34,032 bases of DNA, from positions 1 to 34,032 of the forward strand of contig CAYFJX010000013.1 of NCBI GenBank assembly GCA_964343705.1, read 5' to 3'. Source of the stretch: JAUSFM01 sp964343705. GTDB taxonomy: Archaea; Nanobdellota; Nanobdellia; Woesearchaeales; UBA12501. Shown here one piece after another: positions 23,117-30,221 of the stretch; the first letter of the stretch is position 1, and each line of letters opens with the position of its first letter. The notes beneath the pieces were generated by a model. The model made no database searches. It was given only the letters and a program-made list of their open reading frames with translations, and was not told the DNA's origin. Position numbers and translations under genes: made by a program.

Positions 23117-25000
23117 TTATTTAGTTTTTGGTGAGGGAAGTGTAAAGTAAAACGTTGCACCTCCTCTTGTATTTGTTTTCACAGCAATGCTGCCTCCATG
23201 CTGTTTAACAAGCCCTTCACAAATAGCAAGTCCCAGACCTGTTCCCTCTGTTGTGCCTTTTTCACCAGCTCTGAAAAAGGGAGTGAATACTTCTTTGTGC
23301 CACTTTTTTGGAATGCCTGGGCCATCATCAGCAACATATATCAGGACCTTCCCTTGAGCAGCTATTAGTTTGACTTCAATTCTCCTCTTTGCATATTTTA
23401 AGGCATTATCAAACAAGTTAATTATGACATCTCGTATTCTATCATAGTCTGCATAAATTAGGGGTACTTTTGCAAATGACGTTTGGATAATAATATCTTG
23501 TTTCTGAGCTTGATCTTGTACTGATAAGATCACTTCTTTTAAGAGATCCACTATATCCATTTTTTTCTTTGATAAGGCTACATGCTTAGCTCGTATTCTT
23601 GAAAGATCAAGCAGATCATTTATCTGTAAATGTAAGCGACGAAAGTTTACAAGGATAATATGGTGTACTTTTTCAAGTTGTTTTTGAGGAACCTTGCCTG
23701 ATTTTAGTCGTTCAAGCTGTATATTGATTGGTGTTAGTGGTGTTTTAAGCTGATGAGACGCAACAGAAAAAAAGTAATTTTGTGCTTGATCTTTTTTCTT
23801 GAGTGCCTCTGTTGTTTTATTAAAGCTCATACCAAGGTTCTGCAACTCATCACCGGTATTTATTGAAACTTTTGTAGTAAGGTTGCCTTTTTCAATTTGT
23901 TGAGCAGCATCATTTAATATGATGATAGGTTTGCTAATTGATTCTCCAAGTTTCCATGCAGTAACAATAATGAGTGCTGAAAAGAGCAGTACAAGAATCA
24001 CATAGCGAAAAACATTTTTGCGGATGGGAGCAAACGCTTCTTTAGTTGTTATTTCAACTACAAGTGTCCATTCCCGCTGTGGAAGACATATGGACGCCCC
24101 AACTACTTCTGCTCCATGATACGTTTTATATGTTCCAGAAATTTCTTTATGTTGTTTCAGACAGTGTTGCACAGGGAGTGTGTTTACAATCATGTCAGGC
24201 GTGTGAGTAATCTTTGTAGAAAGATCCGAGACGGGGTGAATAACCATATGTTTGTTCTTGTCAATTAGGTACATTTCTAGTGTTTTCTTCATATTTTGCA
24301 AAGCGTTTAATGTACCTTTCTGCATTTGAAACTTACCTGAGATAATATCCTGCAATTTCTCATTTGAAAATACAATAGTAATAACACCTATTCTTAGCGC
24401 AGGATTTTCCTTGTCAATTAAGGGAGCTACTACAATAAGGCTGTTTTCTTTGTCACTCCCAAAATGAGTGTCTGCACTTAATTCCATGGTAAATATACTT
24501 TCTTTTCCTTTTTGAAAATATACATCTTGACTTTCATCTTTACCTATTTCTCTGTGGTCTGTTGCAGCAATTACTTTACCTTCAAGGTTCATTATCATAA
24601 TGCCAGTAATTATGGGGTCAAGTGATTTTTTGTTAACTACTAAATGCCTGTTTAGTTTAGCAATAGCCTCTTGCGAGCCAGTCTGCGTGATTTCTTTAGT
24701 TGCGTCACGAATAAAACCGTCTGATGAAAAATCAATAGTACGTGCTTCTATTGCGTCAAGGTAAGCAAAGACCTCTCCTTCTTTTGACTCGGCAAGTAGT
24801 AATAATCCATCTTGTATTGCATCATTCAAGTCTGCTTTAATGTTATGATAGCTGTATGCCCCAATCAAAATAACAGAAAAAAGACCAACTGCTAGAAAAG
24901 TAAAAATAAGACGTGCTCTAATACTCTTAAAGATATGATTTTGTGTACCAACTCCACATTTCTTCTTCTGAGCGGTTTTCTTACTACGTCTGCTTACCAT
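23117..25000 (-). CDS. Membrane sensor histidine kinase (Cache-like sensor, HAMP, HisKA, HATPase), 627 aa
   Basis: TM1 about residues 28-50 and TM2 about 331-349 enclose a roughly 280-residue exterior sensor of dCache type (PIITGIMIMNLEGKVIAATD ... REWTLVVEITTKEAF). HAMP spans about 350-400 (ISKPIIILNDAAQQIEKGNL). HisKA has the H-box SVASHQLKTPLTPI (His near 414). The HATPase N-box is VIINLFDNALKYA, G1 is VADDGPGIP and G2 is GTGLGLAI. GAGGGGATT immediately precedes the ATG at 25000. It heads the operon with the response regulator, which it should phosphorylate. The ligand is unknown. Confidence 0.93.
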   Translation of the reverse strand: MVSRRSKKTAQKKKCGVGTQNHIFKSIRARLIFTFLAVGLFSVILIGAYSYHNIKADLNDAIQDGLLLLAESKEGEVFAYLDAIEARTIDFSSDGFIRDATKEITQTGSQEAIAKLNRHLVVNKKSLDPIITGIMIMNLEGKVIAATDHREIGKDESQDVYFQKGKESIFTMELSADTHFGSDKENSLIVVAPLIDKENPALRIGVITIVFSNEKLQDIISGKFQMQKGTLNALQNMKKTLEMYLIDKNKHMVIHPVSDLSTKITHTPDMIVNTLPVQHCLKQHKEISGTYKTYHGAEVVGASICLPQREWTLVVEITTKEAFAPIRKNVFRYVILVLLFSALIIVTAWKLGESISKPIIILNDAAQQIEKGNLTTKVSINTGDELQNLGMSFNKTTEALKKKDQAQNYFFSVASHQLKTPLTPINIQLERLKSGKVPQKQLEKVHHIILVNFRRLHLQINDLLDLSRIRAKHVALSKKKMDIVDLLKEVILSVQDQAQKQDIIIQTSFAKVPLIYADYDRIRDVIINLFDNALKYAKRRIEVKLIAAQGKVLIYVADDGPGIPKKWHKEVFTPFFRAGEKGTTEGTGLGLAICEGLVKQHGGSIAVKTNTRGGATFYFTLPSPKTK

Positions 25001-25075
25001 TAATCCCCTCTTTTTTGTATATTCAACATGATCTAGGATGTTTGCTTTTAAATAGTTTGTGAGAACTAACTAGAA

Positions 25076-25459
25076 TTAAGAAATAATATGTGACTTAAAA
25101 CCTTCTACTTTGATCTTAGCAAAATCTTTGTCAAGTGTTATTAGTTCCCCTTGGTGAGCTTTGCATATGGCTGCGATAAGAATGTCCATTTTTCCAATCA
25201 TTGTACCTTTTTTAGCGAGTTTTTGTGTTATCTCTGCGCCAATTTTTGCAGCCTCTGCGTTGTGTTCAAGAACGCGAATCCCTGTAAATATATTCTCCAA
25301 AACAAACTTATCTCTTTCAGACAAAGCTCCAACTAATGTTTCCTGCATACAAATGCTTGTTGTTATGACAGGTTGATCTTTGACAATTTTTATAATTTTA
25401 TCATGGGATTCTGTCTTATTAATTGATTCAATGAGTGCGCTTGAGTCGAGAACGTACAT
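25076..25459 (-). CDS. vapC: VapC PIN-domain toxin, 127 aa
   Basis: PIN ribonuclease toxin with the full acidic set: Asp5 (VLDSSAL), Glu40 (CMQETLVG), Asp92 (KMDILIAAI) and Asp110 (ITLDKDF). A near-perfect ribosome-binding site (GGAGGG) lies about 6 nt before the ATG at 25459, inside the end of the VapB gene, which it overlaps by 32 nt. The partner VapB is of the DUF217 class, the usual companion of this archaeal VapC type. Confidence 0.9.
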   Translation of the reverse strand: MYVLDSSALIESINKTESHDKIIKIVKDQPVITTSICMQETLVGALSERDKFVLENIFTGIRVLEHNAEAAKIGAEITQKLAKKGTMIGKMDILIAAICKAHQGELITLDKDFAKIKVEGFKSHIIS

Positions 25460-25691
25460 TTTCTACCCTCCTTTCAAAATCTTTGTTTGCTGCTTCCCTC
25501 TCTTTTTTTACTCTTTCTCTAAAAGAAGCAAGATCTTTGGCATTATATTTTAAAGCTCCTGCTATATCCTTTAGTGTATAGCTGCGTCTCCCGAGGCGCT
25601 TGAACAGTTCACTAAAGCTCTCGTTTTCATGCTTCAGGCTCTTAATTGCCTTGTAAGCATCTTCTGTGACAGTGAGTGTTTTTGTTACCAT
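25428..25691 (-). CDS. vapB: VapB antitoxin, DUF217 family, 87 aa
   Basis: The N-terminus TKTLTVTEDAYKAIKSLKHE, then NESFSELFKRL, is the DUF217 signature ('tktItit.eaY..L..lK...eSFSevi.rl'), a short DNA-binding region. The C-terminal half is a charged helix that would wrap VapC. A TATA box about 29 nt upstream sets the start and suggests a leaderless mRNA. The 14-bp palindrome at 25701-25714, between TATA and ATG, is the likely autoregulatory operator. Confidence 0.9.
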   Translation of the reverse strand: MVTKTLTVTEDAYKAIKSLKHENESFSELFKRLGRRSYTLKDIAGALKYNAKDLASFRERVKKEREAANKDFERRVENVRSRLKRTH

Positions 25692-25700
25692 GGTTATGTT

Positions 25701-25727
25701 TATGTTTAAACATATATTTAAATATTT
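25701..25727 (-). promoter_or_regulatory. VapBC promoter with palindromic operator
   Basis: Perfect palindrome TATGTTTAAACATA (25701-25714) just downstream of the TATA box ATATTTAAATAT (25716-25727) and upstream of the VapB ATG at 25691. Confidence 0.55.
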
Positions 25728-25737
25728 TGTTTTAACT

Positions 25738-25946
25738 GGGTGTGTCCCAAATCTTGCTTTTTGTGCAGGAGGGGTGGCACTGCGGTGTTAACTACTCAAA
25801 TTCATTCGTAGTGTTAACGGAAATCACCTCATTATTCGGCCGCAATCTGAGCAAAGCTCAGATGCGTCAAGGAGCTTCGCCCCTTGAGATTTCCTGATAA
25901 AACCTTGCGGCAGTGCCACCCCTCAGAAAGACATTGGAACATGGCC
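25738..25946 (+). mobile_element. MITE-like element, copy A (degenerate right end)
   Basis: Non-coding. The left end GGGTGTGTCCC and the next 35 nt are 43/46 identical, in reverse orientation, to copy B (27716 back to 27671). A perfect 15-bp stem, 25769-25783 with 25910-25924, encloses further hairpins: TCTGAGC-AAA-GCTCAGA (25846-25862), TCAAGG/CCTTGA (25867-25872 with 25883-25888) and GGAAATC/GATTTCC (25819-25825 with 25888-25894; this stem and the previous one share base 25888). The right terminus (TTGGAACATGGCC) is only an imperfect match to the left one. No clear target duplication remains, so this copy is probably the older. Confidence 0.75.
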
Positions 25947-26007
25947 TGTTATGATGTTCTAAGAACTGCAACATAAGCTTAAATGCACTATTATATATCC
26001 CACTAGC

Positions 26008-27534
26008 ATGGGAGCTAGAAAAGGCGGACTTGAAATTGAAATTGTTGATGATGTTGATGGTACTCAATCTTCTGATGACTCATATGGCCCACTTATCATG
26101 GATGGTCTTGACACTGCTGTCAAAGCTGCTGATTCTGGCGAGTGGATGCTTAGCGGAGAAGATGAGGGTGAAGATGAGCCACCTGAATACAATGGTTTAG
26201 GACTTGACACTGAGATAACTGATGTACCAGCTGGCCAATCACAACTTGTTAAACAACAAAAACAAGGAAACACTGCTGCTAGGCTAATGCTTATAACAGG
26301 CCTTCTTGCTAGTGCTGCATTTGGTGCTAGAGAATACAAACAACACAAACAAAAGCCAGTTGTTGCTGAAGCTGCTGTTGAAGCAAAAGTCTGGGGTGCA
26401 AAAAACAAAGACGCAGACAAACAAGTTGCTAAACCCATAACAGAAGATCCAGAAACAAAGGAAAAAGTACCAACAAGCTATCCTCGACCTGAAACAGCCT
26501 TGCTTGACTTGACTGGCCCAATTAATAAAAAGGGTATTGCACTGACGCCACTTGAAGAAAGATTCTACTCAAAACTTACACGAAACAATCCTGATAAAAA
26601 GGACATTACTCACTGCAAACAAAATGGGAAAAAAGCAGATTTTCATGATCTTGAAGGAAAAGTATTTTCTGTAAAAGGACTTGATTGTTCAAACTTGTAC
26701 AAAGGTCTGCCAAAAGGAGCAGGCACCTCATTCTATATGGTCAGCGATCTTATGCTTGCAGATGACAAAGCTGGAAAAAAAGCACATATTGAAGCAATTG
26801 TTGGTTCTCAAGCAGCGCAAGTATATAGTTGGGTTGTCGAAGGTGGATCAAAAAAGCGCAGAAAAATATATGGATCAAAAGAAAGTGGTCTTGACACAGT
26901 CAAACTTGGACAACGACTTATTTTATTTGAAACTGATCAAGACGCAGCTGCGTATGTTGCAAAGCACTCAAAAAAAGCAGTAGCAAAAAAACGTAAGAGT
27001 AGAAAACACAAGAAAAAGCGGCGTGTACAAAAAAGCAAGAAGCAACGCAAGAATGTAGAGTACACATCAGCGACCAGCGACATTGATTCAGTTCTTGCAG
27101 AATTCCACCTTCAACGAGGAGGAGATGTGTACTGCGTTGTTCGAGGAAAAAGGAAAAAGAGTACCTCATACCAAATTGCAAAGAGGGAAGGTAATCAACT
27201 TCGTATGTACTCTATTGATGGAACAGCACAACAAGCAGTACCTTATACAAAAGGTCTCCGTGCAGCAACTACATGCAGTTATGGCACGCTACGAGCTGCG
27301 CAGAAAGCTGCTGGTTACACACCACAAAAAGCTGAGATGACACCTTTGCCTAAACATGTTTTACAGCCTTCTGCTGAAGATAAGCCTGCATCAGGCATTA
27401 GACCTTTAGGTACCTATGTACCTGGTATAGAAGCAAAGACACAGGTAACAAGGAATCTTAGTCTGAATTTAGGCAGTATAGTTAAAGGAGCACCAGCGAA
27501 AAAAGCCTATCTCGAGGTCCAAGGTTCATTTTGA
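26008..27534 (+). CDS. Membrane-anchored basic protein of unknown function, 508 aa
   Basis: Not recognised. An acidic N-terminus (about 1-75, EDEGEDEPPE) is followed by one hydrophobic helix (about 91-109, RLMLITGLLASAAFGA). The long remainder contains two similar-looking beta/alpha segments (AIVGSQAAQVYSWVVEGG... and GGDVYCVVRGKRKK...), both ending in an Ala-rich 'DAAAY'/'AAQKAAGY' helix. They are separated by a strongly basic Lys/Arg linker (about 322-351). The topology is probably N-in with an exterior C-terminus, or the reverse. A TATA-like GCTTAAATG about 28 nt upstream suggests a leaderless start. The gene sits exactly between two inverted MITE copies. Confidence 0.75.
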   Translation: MGARKGGLEIEIVDDVDGTQSSDDSYGPLIMDGLDTAVKAADSGEWMLSGEDEGEDEPPEYNGLGLDTEITDVPAGQSQLVKQQKQGNTAARLMLITGLLASAAFGAREYKQHKQKPVVAEAAVEAKVWGAKNKDADKQVAKPITEDPETKEKVPTSYPRPETALLDLTGPINKKGIALTPLEERFYSKLTRNNPDKKDITHCKQNGKKADFHDLEGKVFSVKGLDCSNLYKGLPKGAGTSFYMVSDLMLADDKAGKKAHIEAIVGSQAAQVYSWVVEGGSKKRRKIYGSKESGLDTVKLGQRLILFETDQDAAAYVAKHSKKAVAKKRKSRKHKKKRRVQKSKKQRKNVEYTSATSDIDSVLAEFHLQRGGDVYCVVRGKRKKSTSYQIAKREGNQLRMYSIDGTAQQAVPYTKGLRAATTCSYGTLRAAQKAAGYTPQKAEMTPLPKHVLQPSAEDKPASGIRPLGTYVPGIEAKTQVTRNLSLNLGSIVKGAPAKKAYLEVQGSF

Positions 27535-27543
27535 CAATAGATA

Positions 27544-27551
27544 AACTGAAA
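27544..27551 (+). repeat. Target-site duplication, left (AACTGAAA)
   Basis: Eight-base direct repeat AACTGAAA abutting the left end of MITE copy B; the identical octamer is at 27717-27724. Confidence 0.8.
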
Positions 27552-27716
27552 GGGTATGTCCCGAGAGTCTTTCTGAGGGATAGCACTGCCTTGAAGTCTG
27601 TTCGGAGGCACCCCGATTTATGCAGGGGTGCCGACGTAGAATCAGCGAGCGGATGCGAGCGTTAACCTTCGCAGTGCTATCCCTCCTGCACAAAAAGCAA
27701 GATTCGGGACACACCC
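27552..27716 (-). mobile_element. MITE-like element, copy B (165 bp, intact ends)
   Basis: Terminal inverted repeats GGGTATGTCCCGA (27552-27564) and TCGGGACACACCC (27704-27716) match at 12/13 positions and are bounded exactly by the 8-bp direct repeat AACTGAAA. Inside are a perfect 15-bp stem (27575-27589 with 27671-27685) and a hairpin GGCACCCC/GGGGTGCC (27607-27614 with 27625-27632). No transposase is encoded, so it would be mobilised in trans. GGG-type ends and an 8-bp duplication fit the IS1595/IS1016 (Merlin-like) group (inference). Confidence 0.8.
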
Positions 27717-27724
27717 AACTGAAA
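27717..27724 (+). repeat. Target-site duplication, right (AACTGAAA)
   Basis: Second copy of the octamer directly after the right terminal repeat of MITE copy B. Confidence 0.8.
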
Positions 27725-27761
27725 GAAAAGATTTATAAACCATTATTTTCTTGATAGCTAC

Positions 27762-28070
27762 ATGGCAGTTAAGTACAAAATTAAGTGTATCCGATGCAAA
27801 AAGAACTATGTTCTATCATCATATCGTCAGCGTAATAATACTTGTGCAGAGTGTCAAGAAAAAGATATGCAAGGTGAAGTAAAGGATCCTGAGCTAAAGA
27901 AGCTATTAGACATTCCTGAAGCATACTACAAAGAGAACAATTTTCTCAGAAACATTAAGATCGCAGCACTTCGTTATGGTAAGTTAACTGATAGGCAGAT
28001 TGAAGTGTTTAAGGACGTAGTACAGAAATTAAAGGATAAGGATTCTAAAGACAGTGAGAAAGAATCATAA
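27762..28070 (+). CDS. Zinc-ribbon protein, 102 aa
   Basis: An N-terminal zinc ribbon with two CxxC knuckles, Cys9/Cys12 (KCIRCKKNY) and Cys28/Cys31 (TCAECQEKD), is followed by a helical C-terminal half (LRNIKIAALRYGKLTDRQIEVFKD) with an HTH-like 'aLryGkLt.rQ' segment. It is probably a nucleic-acid-binding protein; no specific family can be named. A TATA box (ATTTATAAAC, about 27730-27739) lies 28 nt upstream, so it is leaderless. Its promoter begins right after MITE copy B. It converges with the PadR gene by a 6-nt overlap. Confidence 0.75.
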   Translation: MAVKYKIKCIRCKKNYVLSSYRQRNNTCAECQEKDMQGEVKDPELKKLLDIPEAYYKENNFLRNIKIAALRYGKLTDRQIEVFKDVVQKLKDKDSKDSEKES

Positions 28071-28385
28071 CTTAGTACGTATTTTTGCAAATTCTTCTTT
28101 CATATCACCGAAAAGGCAAATAAACTTTTTTGTTGCCACTTTAAGTTCTTTTTTTCCTTCAAGAGTAAGATGGTATTTCTTTTCCTTTCCACAAACATCA
28201 CATTCAGTTATCCACCCATTTTCTCGTAATGTTTTGAGAACTGGATAGATTGTTCCTGGACTAGGCCTACTTCCTTTACGACGCTCAAGTTCCTGACATA
28301 TTTCCTCGCCTGACATTGGTTTTTTACTTGTCATACGAAGAATCAAGAAGTTCAAAAACCCTTTGAGTTGACAACATTTTTTCAT
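28065..28385 (-). CDS. PadR-family transcriptional regulator with cysteine pairs, 106 aa
   Basis: PadR winged helix: LKGFLNFLILRMTSKKPMSG (residues 7-26), ICQELERR, then the hallmark PSPGTIYPVLKTLRENGWI (41-59) and the wing KKYHLTLEGKKEL. It has unusual cysteines: Cys4-Cys5 at the N-terminus, Cys30 and Cys62/Cys65 (CDVCG) in the wing. These suggest metal or redox sensing. A TATA box at about 28406-28416 gives a leaderless mRNA. It is divergent from a 58-aa Cys-rich gene, with three matching operators in between, so autoregulation is very likely. Confidence 0.9.
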   Translation of the reverse strand: MKKCCQLKGFLNFLILRMTSKKPMSGEEICQELERRKGSRPSPGTIYPVLKTLRENGWITECDVCGKEKKYHLTLEGKKELKVATKKFICLFGDMKEEFAKIRTKL

Positions 28386-28417
28386 ACCTGAACTAAGGTT
28401 GGCTAGATATATAAACT

Positions 28418-28433
28418 TATCGGATATACGAGC
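28418..28433. promoter_or_regulatory. PadR operator O1 (imperfect)
   Basis: TATCGG-N4-ACGAGC: one good half-site, the other degenerate. It lies just upstream of the padR TATA box. Confidence 0.5.
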
Positions 28434-28447
28434 TTTATTAATTGTTA

Positions 28448-28463
28448 TATCGGAAAACCGATA
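28448..28463. promoter_or_regulatory. PadR operator O2 (perfect palindrome)
   Basis: TATCGG-AAAA-CCGATA; the palindrome extends to 28446-28465. It overlaps the BRE/TATA region (ATATATTTAAATAG, 28461-28474) of the Cys-rich gene. Confidence 0.75.
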
Positions 28464-28488
28464 TATTTAAATAGTAGCGTGTTCCATA

Positions 28489-28504
28489 TATCGGTTACCC
28501 GATA
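28489..28504. promoter_or_regulatory. PadR operator O3 (palindrome)
   Basis: TATCGG-TTAC-CCGATA, positioned at the expected transcription start of the Cys-rich gene. Confidence 0.75.
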
Positions 28505-28529
28505 AATAGGATCGGGTGGAGGAACAAAA

Positions 28530-28706
28530 ATGAAATGCGGACCAAGCGCTTGCGGACCATCTGTGAGCAAACAAAGCTGTTGCACATCACGCAACTTTCT
28601 CAGTAGAGACGAGAAAGTTGAAATGTTGCAAGAGTACAAAGAAAGTCTAGATAAAGAATCTAAGGCTGTGAATGAAAGAATTGCTGAATTAAAGAAGGCT
28701 GCTTAA
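28530..28706 (+). CDS. 58-aa Cys-rich small protein under PadR control (DUF5320-like)
   Basis: A short gene below usual ORF cut-offs, supported by a strong ribosome-binding site (GGTGGAGGAAC, 28515-28525), a TATA box and two flanking operators. The N-terminus has Cys3, Cys8 and the pair Cys17-Cys18 (MKCGPSACGP, then KQSCCTS), a likely metal or Fe-S ligand set. The C-terminal 35 residues are a charged helix (RDEKVEMLQEYKESLDKES) ending in RIAELKK, the layout of DUF5320-like archaeal proteins. Presumably a metal-binding effector whose expression the PadR sensor controls. The coding sequence contains a perfect 10-bp stem (28592-28601 with 28611-28620). Confidence 0.8.
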   Translation: MKCGPSACGPSVSKQSCCTSRNFLSRDEKVEMLQEYKESLDKESKAVNERIAELKKAA

Positions 28707-28731
28707 TAGTCTTCTTTTTTTCTTATTTTAC
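28707..28731 (+). terminator. Poly-T terminator of the Cys-rich gene
   Basis: CTTCTTTTTTTCTTATTTT follows the stop codon directly, before the convergent 28741 gene. Confidence 0.5.
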
Positions 28732-28740
28732 TGACCTTGC

Positions 28741-29193
28741 TTATCGCGCGCAATTGCAAGGTTTGTAACCAATGTTCAATGCTTTTGTTCGTGTTTTAAA
28801 CACACACTTGCTCTTTGGTTTAATGTTCTGAGCAAATGGACATTTTCTTTGGTGAAACTTTTTTCCAGTTTTAGAAGCAACAAATGTTTTTGCCTTACGT
28901 TTTGGTCGCACAATTTTCATAGCTTTTCTCTGTGTAGTTGCTTTTTTTGCTGGCTTGCGTGCTTTTACTTTTTTAGCTGGTTTTTTAGTTGCTTTCTTTT
29001 TCTTAGCAACACCATTTAATTTGTTTTTTGCACTTTGAAGCTCAGCTCGAAGCGTATCAACAAAATGTAGTAGTTGTTTCTGTGATCGAGTAAGTTCAAT
29101 AACCTGTGTTTGAAGTCTAATAATGTCTGTCTTAGCTCGCTTAAAAGAATGAATCGTGTTTTCTTCAAGTTTTTCAAGGTTAGTTCGTGACAT
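28741..29193 (-). CDS. Coiled-coil protein with Lys/Ala-rich linker and C-terminal zinc-binding domain, 150 aa
   Basis: Residues about 1-60 form a coiled coil (LQTQVIELTRSQKQLLHFVD). Residues 63-105 are a histone-H1-like Lys/Ala/Pro linker (AKKKKATKKPAKKVKARKP). The C-terminus has the Ada-like metal-binding pattern: FVASKTGKKFHQRKCPFAQ, then KCVFKTRTKALNIGYKPC and NC, with His and four Cys in the order of 'yHyp.C..a..i...n.v.f.s..eA...Gy.PC..C'. It is probably a DNA-associated structural protein (inference from the tail). A TATA box at about 29215-29224 gives a leaderless start. Confidence 0.75.
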   Translation of the reverse strand: MSRTNLEKLEENTIHSFKRAKTDIIRLQTQVIELTRSQKQLLHFVDTLRAELQSAKNKLNGVAKKKKATKKPAKKVKARKPAKKATTQRKAMKIVRPKRKAKTFVASKTGKKFHQRKCPFAQNIKPKSKCVFKTRTKALNIGYKPCNCAR

Positions 29194-29317
29194 ATAAAAT
29201 GGAGTAACCAGATGGTATTTAAGCCTTTCTTAAGGGTTTATAAGGGAAAGTTATGACTTTTTTGTCTCACAATTTTACATTACATTTATATCGATGTAAA
29301 TCAATCTATACCCCAGT

Positions 29318-30217
29318 ATGACCTATATGTCACAGAGTACAGGATATCGAAATTCAGGCTTTACAGCTCCTGCTATGGCCCTCCCTGCTTCCTATAGCCT
29401 TGCAGACGCTGTTGAGCCTTCTCTCTCAACTCGTACTGGCTCTGTGGCATATTCAGGCCATATTAGCAACTTAGAGGCTGCTGTTGCACCCTATACTGCT
29501 TCAGTTAGCCCTCAAAGTGGCATTGTACCTGCAGGTAACCCTACCCAAGGGATGTATGGCCTTGCAGACGCGCTCTATGCAAACCCTGCCCAGGATTATT
29601 CAAGCCCTGCACCAACACGCGGCCACACAGAAGCAATGGTAGGTGGCTTCCTTAAACCATCACGTCCAGAATCACCATTTATTGGAAAAGTAGCAGATAT
29701 TCAACACTACATTGAACAAGCATTCGAAGCAGTGACAGGCGATTCATTGCCAAATGATCTCACTATTGAAATTGTGAGCGCAGCTGAACTCAAAAAAATG
29801 CATGAAGCTGCTGGCGGAGTATGGAGTCCTGGACTACAAGGCTTTGCGCAAAACAAACAAGGCTTTGGCACCAGCAGAATTGTTGTTCGTGAAAATGATC
29901 TTGACAAAGTAATGATAACAATAGGTCATGAAATTGGCCATGTACTAACATTAACACTTGGTACACAACACGACGAAGAAGCAAAAGCATTTGCCTTTGA
30001 AATGGCATGGATCAGAGCATTAGTAAACAATAACATTGCTGACCTTGCTGGCAGTATTAACACAAACCCAATGCCTGCAATGAATGGACTGCATGATGTT
30101 GCTTTTGGCTTTGTTAAAAAGAAAATGCAGCTGGGAAAAGAAGCAATAGAGGTATTTAGAGAATTAGCACACGGAAAACTTAGAATGAAAGCACGTGACG
30201 TGCACTACGCAATGTGA
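29318..30217 (+). CDS. HExxH metalloprotease-like protein, 299 aa
   Basis: Zincin-type protein. The motif IGHEIGHVLTLTLG provides His204, Glu205 and His208, followed by an acidic stretch (HDEEAKAFAFE, 218-228) that can supply the third zinc ligand. The first 110 residues are low-complexity Ala/Ser/Pro/Gly with a repeated motif (YSLADAVE and YGLADALY) and no signal peptide, so this half is probably disordered. A helical C-terminal tail follows. A TATA box at about 29284-29292 gives a leaderless start. The next gene starts 4 nt after the stop, indicating an operon. Substrate unknown. Confidence 0.75.
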   Translation: MTYMSQSTGYRNSGFTAPAMALPASYSLADAVEPSLSTRTGSVAYSGHISNLEAAVAPYTASVSPQSGIVPAGNPTQGMYGLADALYANPAQDYSSPAPTRGHTEAMVGGFLKPSRPESPFIGKVADIQHYIEQAFEAVTGDSLPNDLTIEIVSAAELKKMHEAAGGVWSPGLQGFAQNKQGFGTSRIVVRENDLDKVMITIGHEIGHVLTLTLGTQHDEEAKAFAFEMAWIRALVNNNIADLAGSINTNPMPAMNGLHDVAFGFVKKKMQLGKEAIEVFRELAHGKLRMKARDVHYAM

Positions 30218-30221
30218 TACT

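Noticed and set aside
25738..25946. Integron attC-like site
   Set aside because: GTTAAC occurs in the interior, but the attC core-site arrangement and extrahelical pattern are absent; the terminal repeats and duplication of copy B point to a MITE.
25730..25954. Target duplication for MITE copy A
   Set aside because: The flanks TTTTAACT and TGTTATGA agree at only about half the positions, and the right end is degenerate, so none can be claimed.
26064..26438. Minus-strand ORF of 124 aa inside the 508-aa gene
   Set aside because: It is low-complexity Ser/Ala antisense of the coding strand and has no signals of its own.
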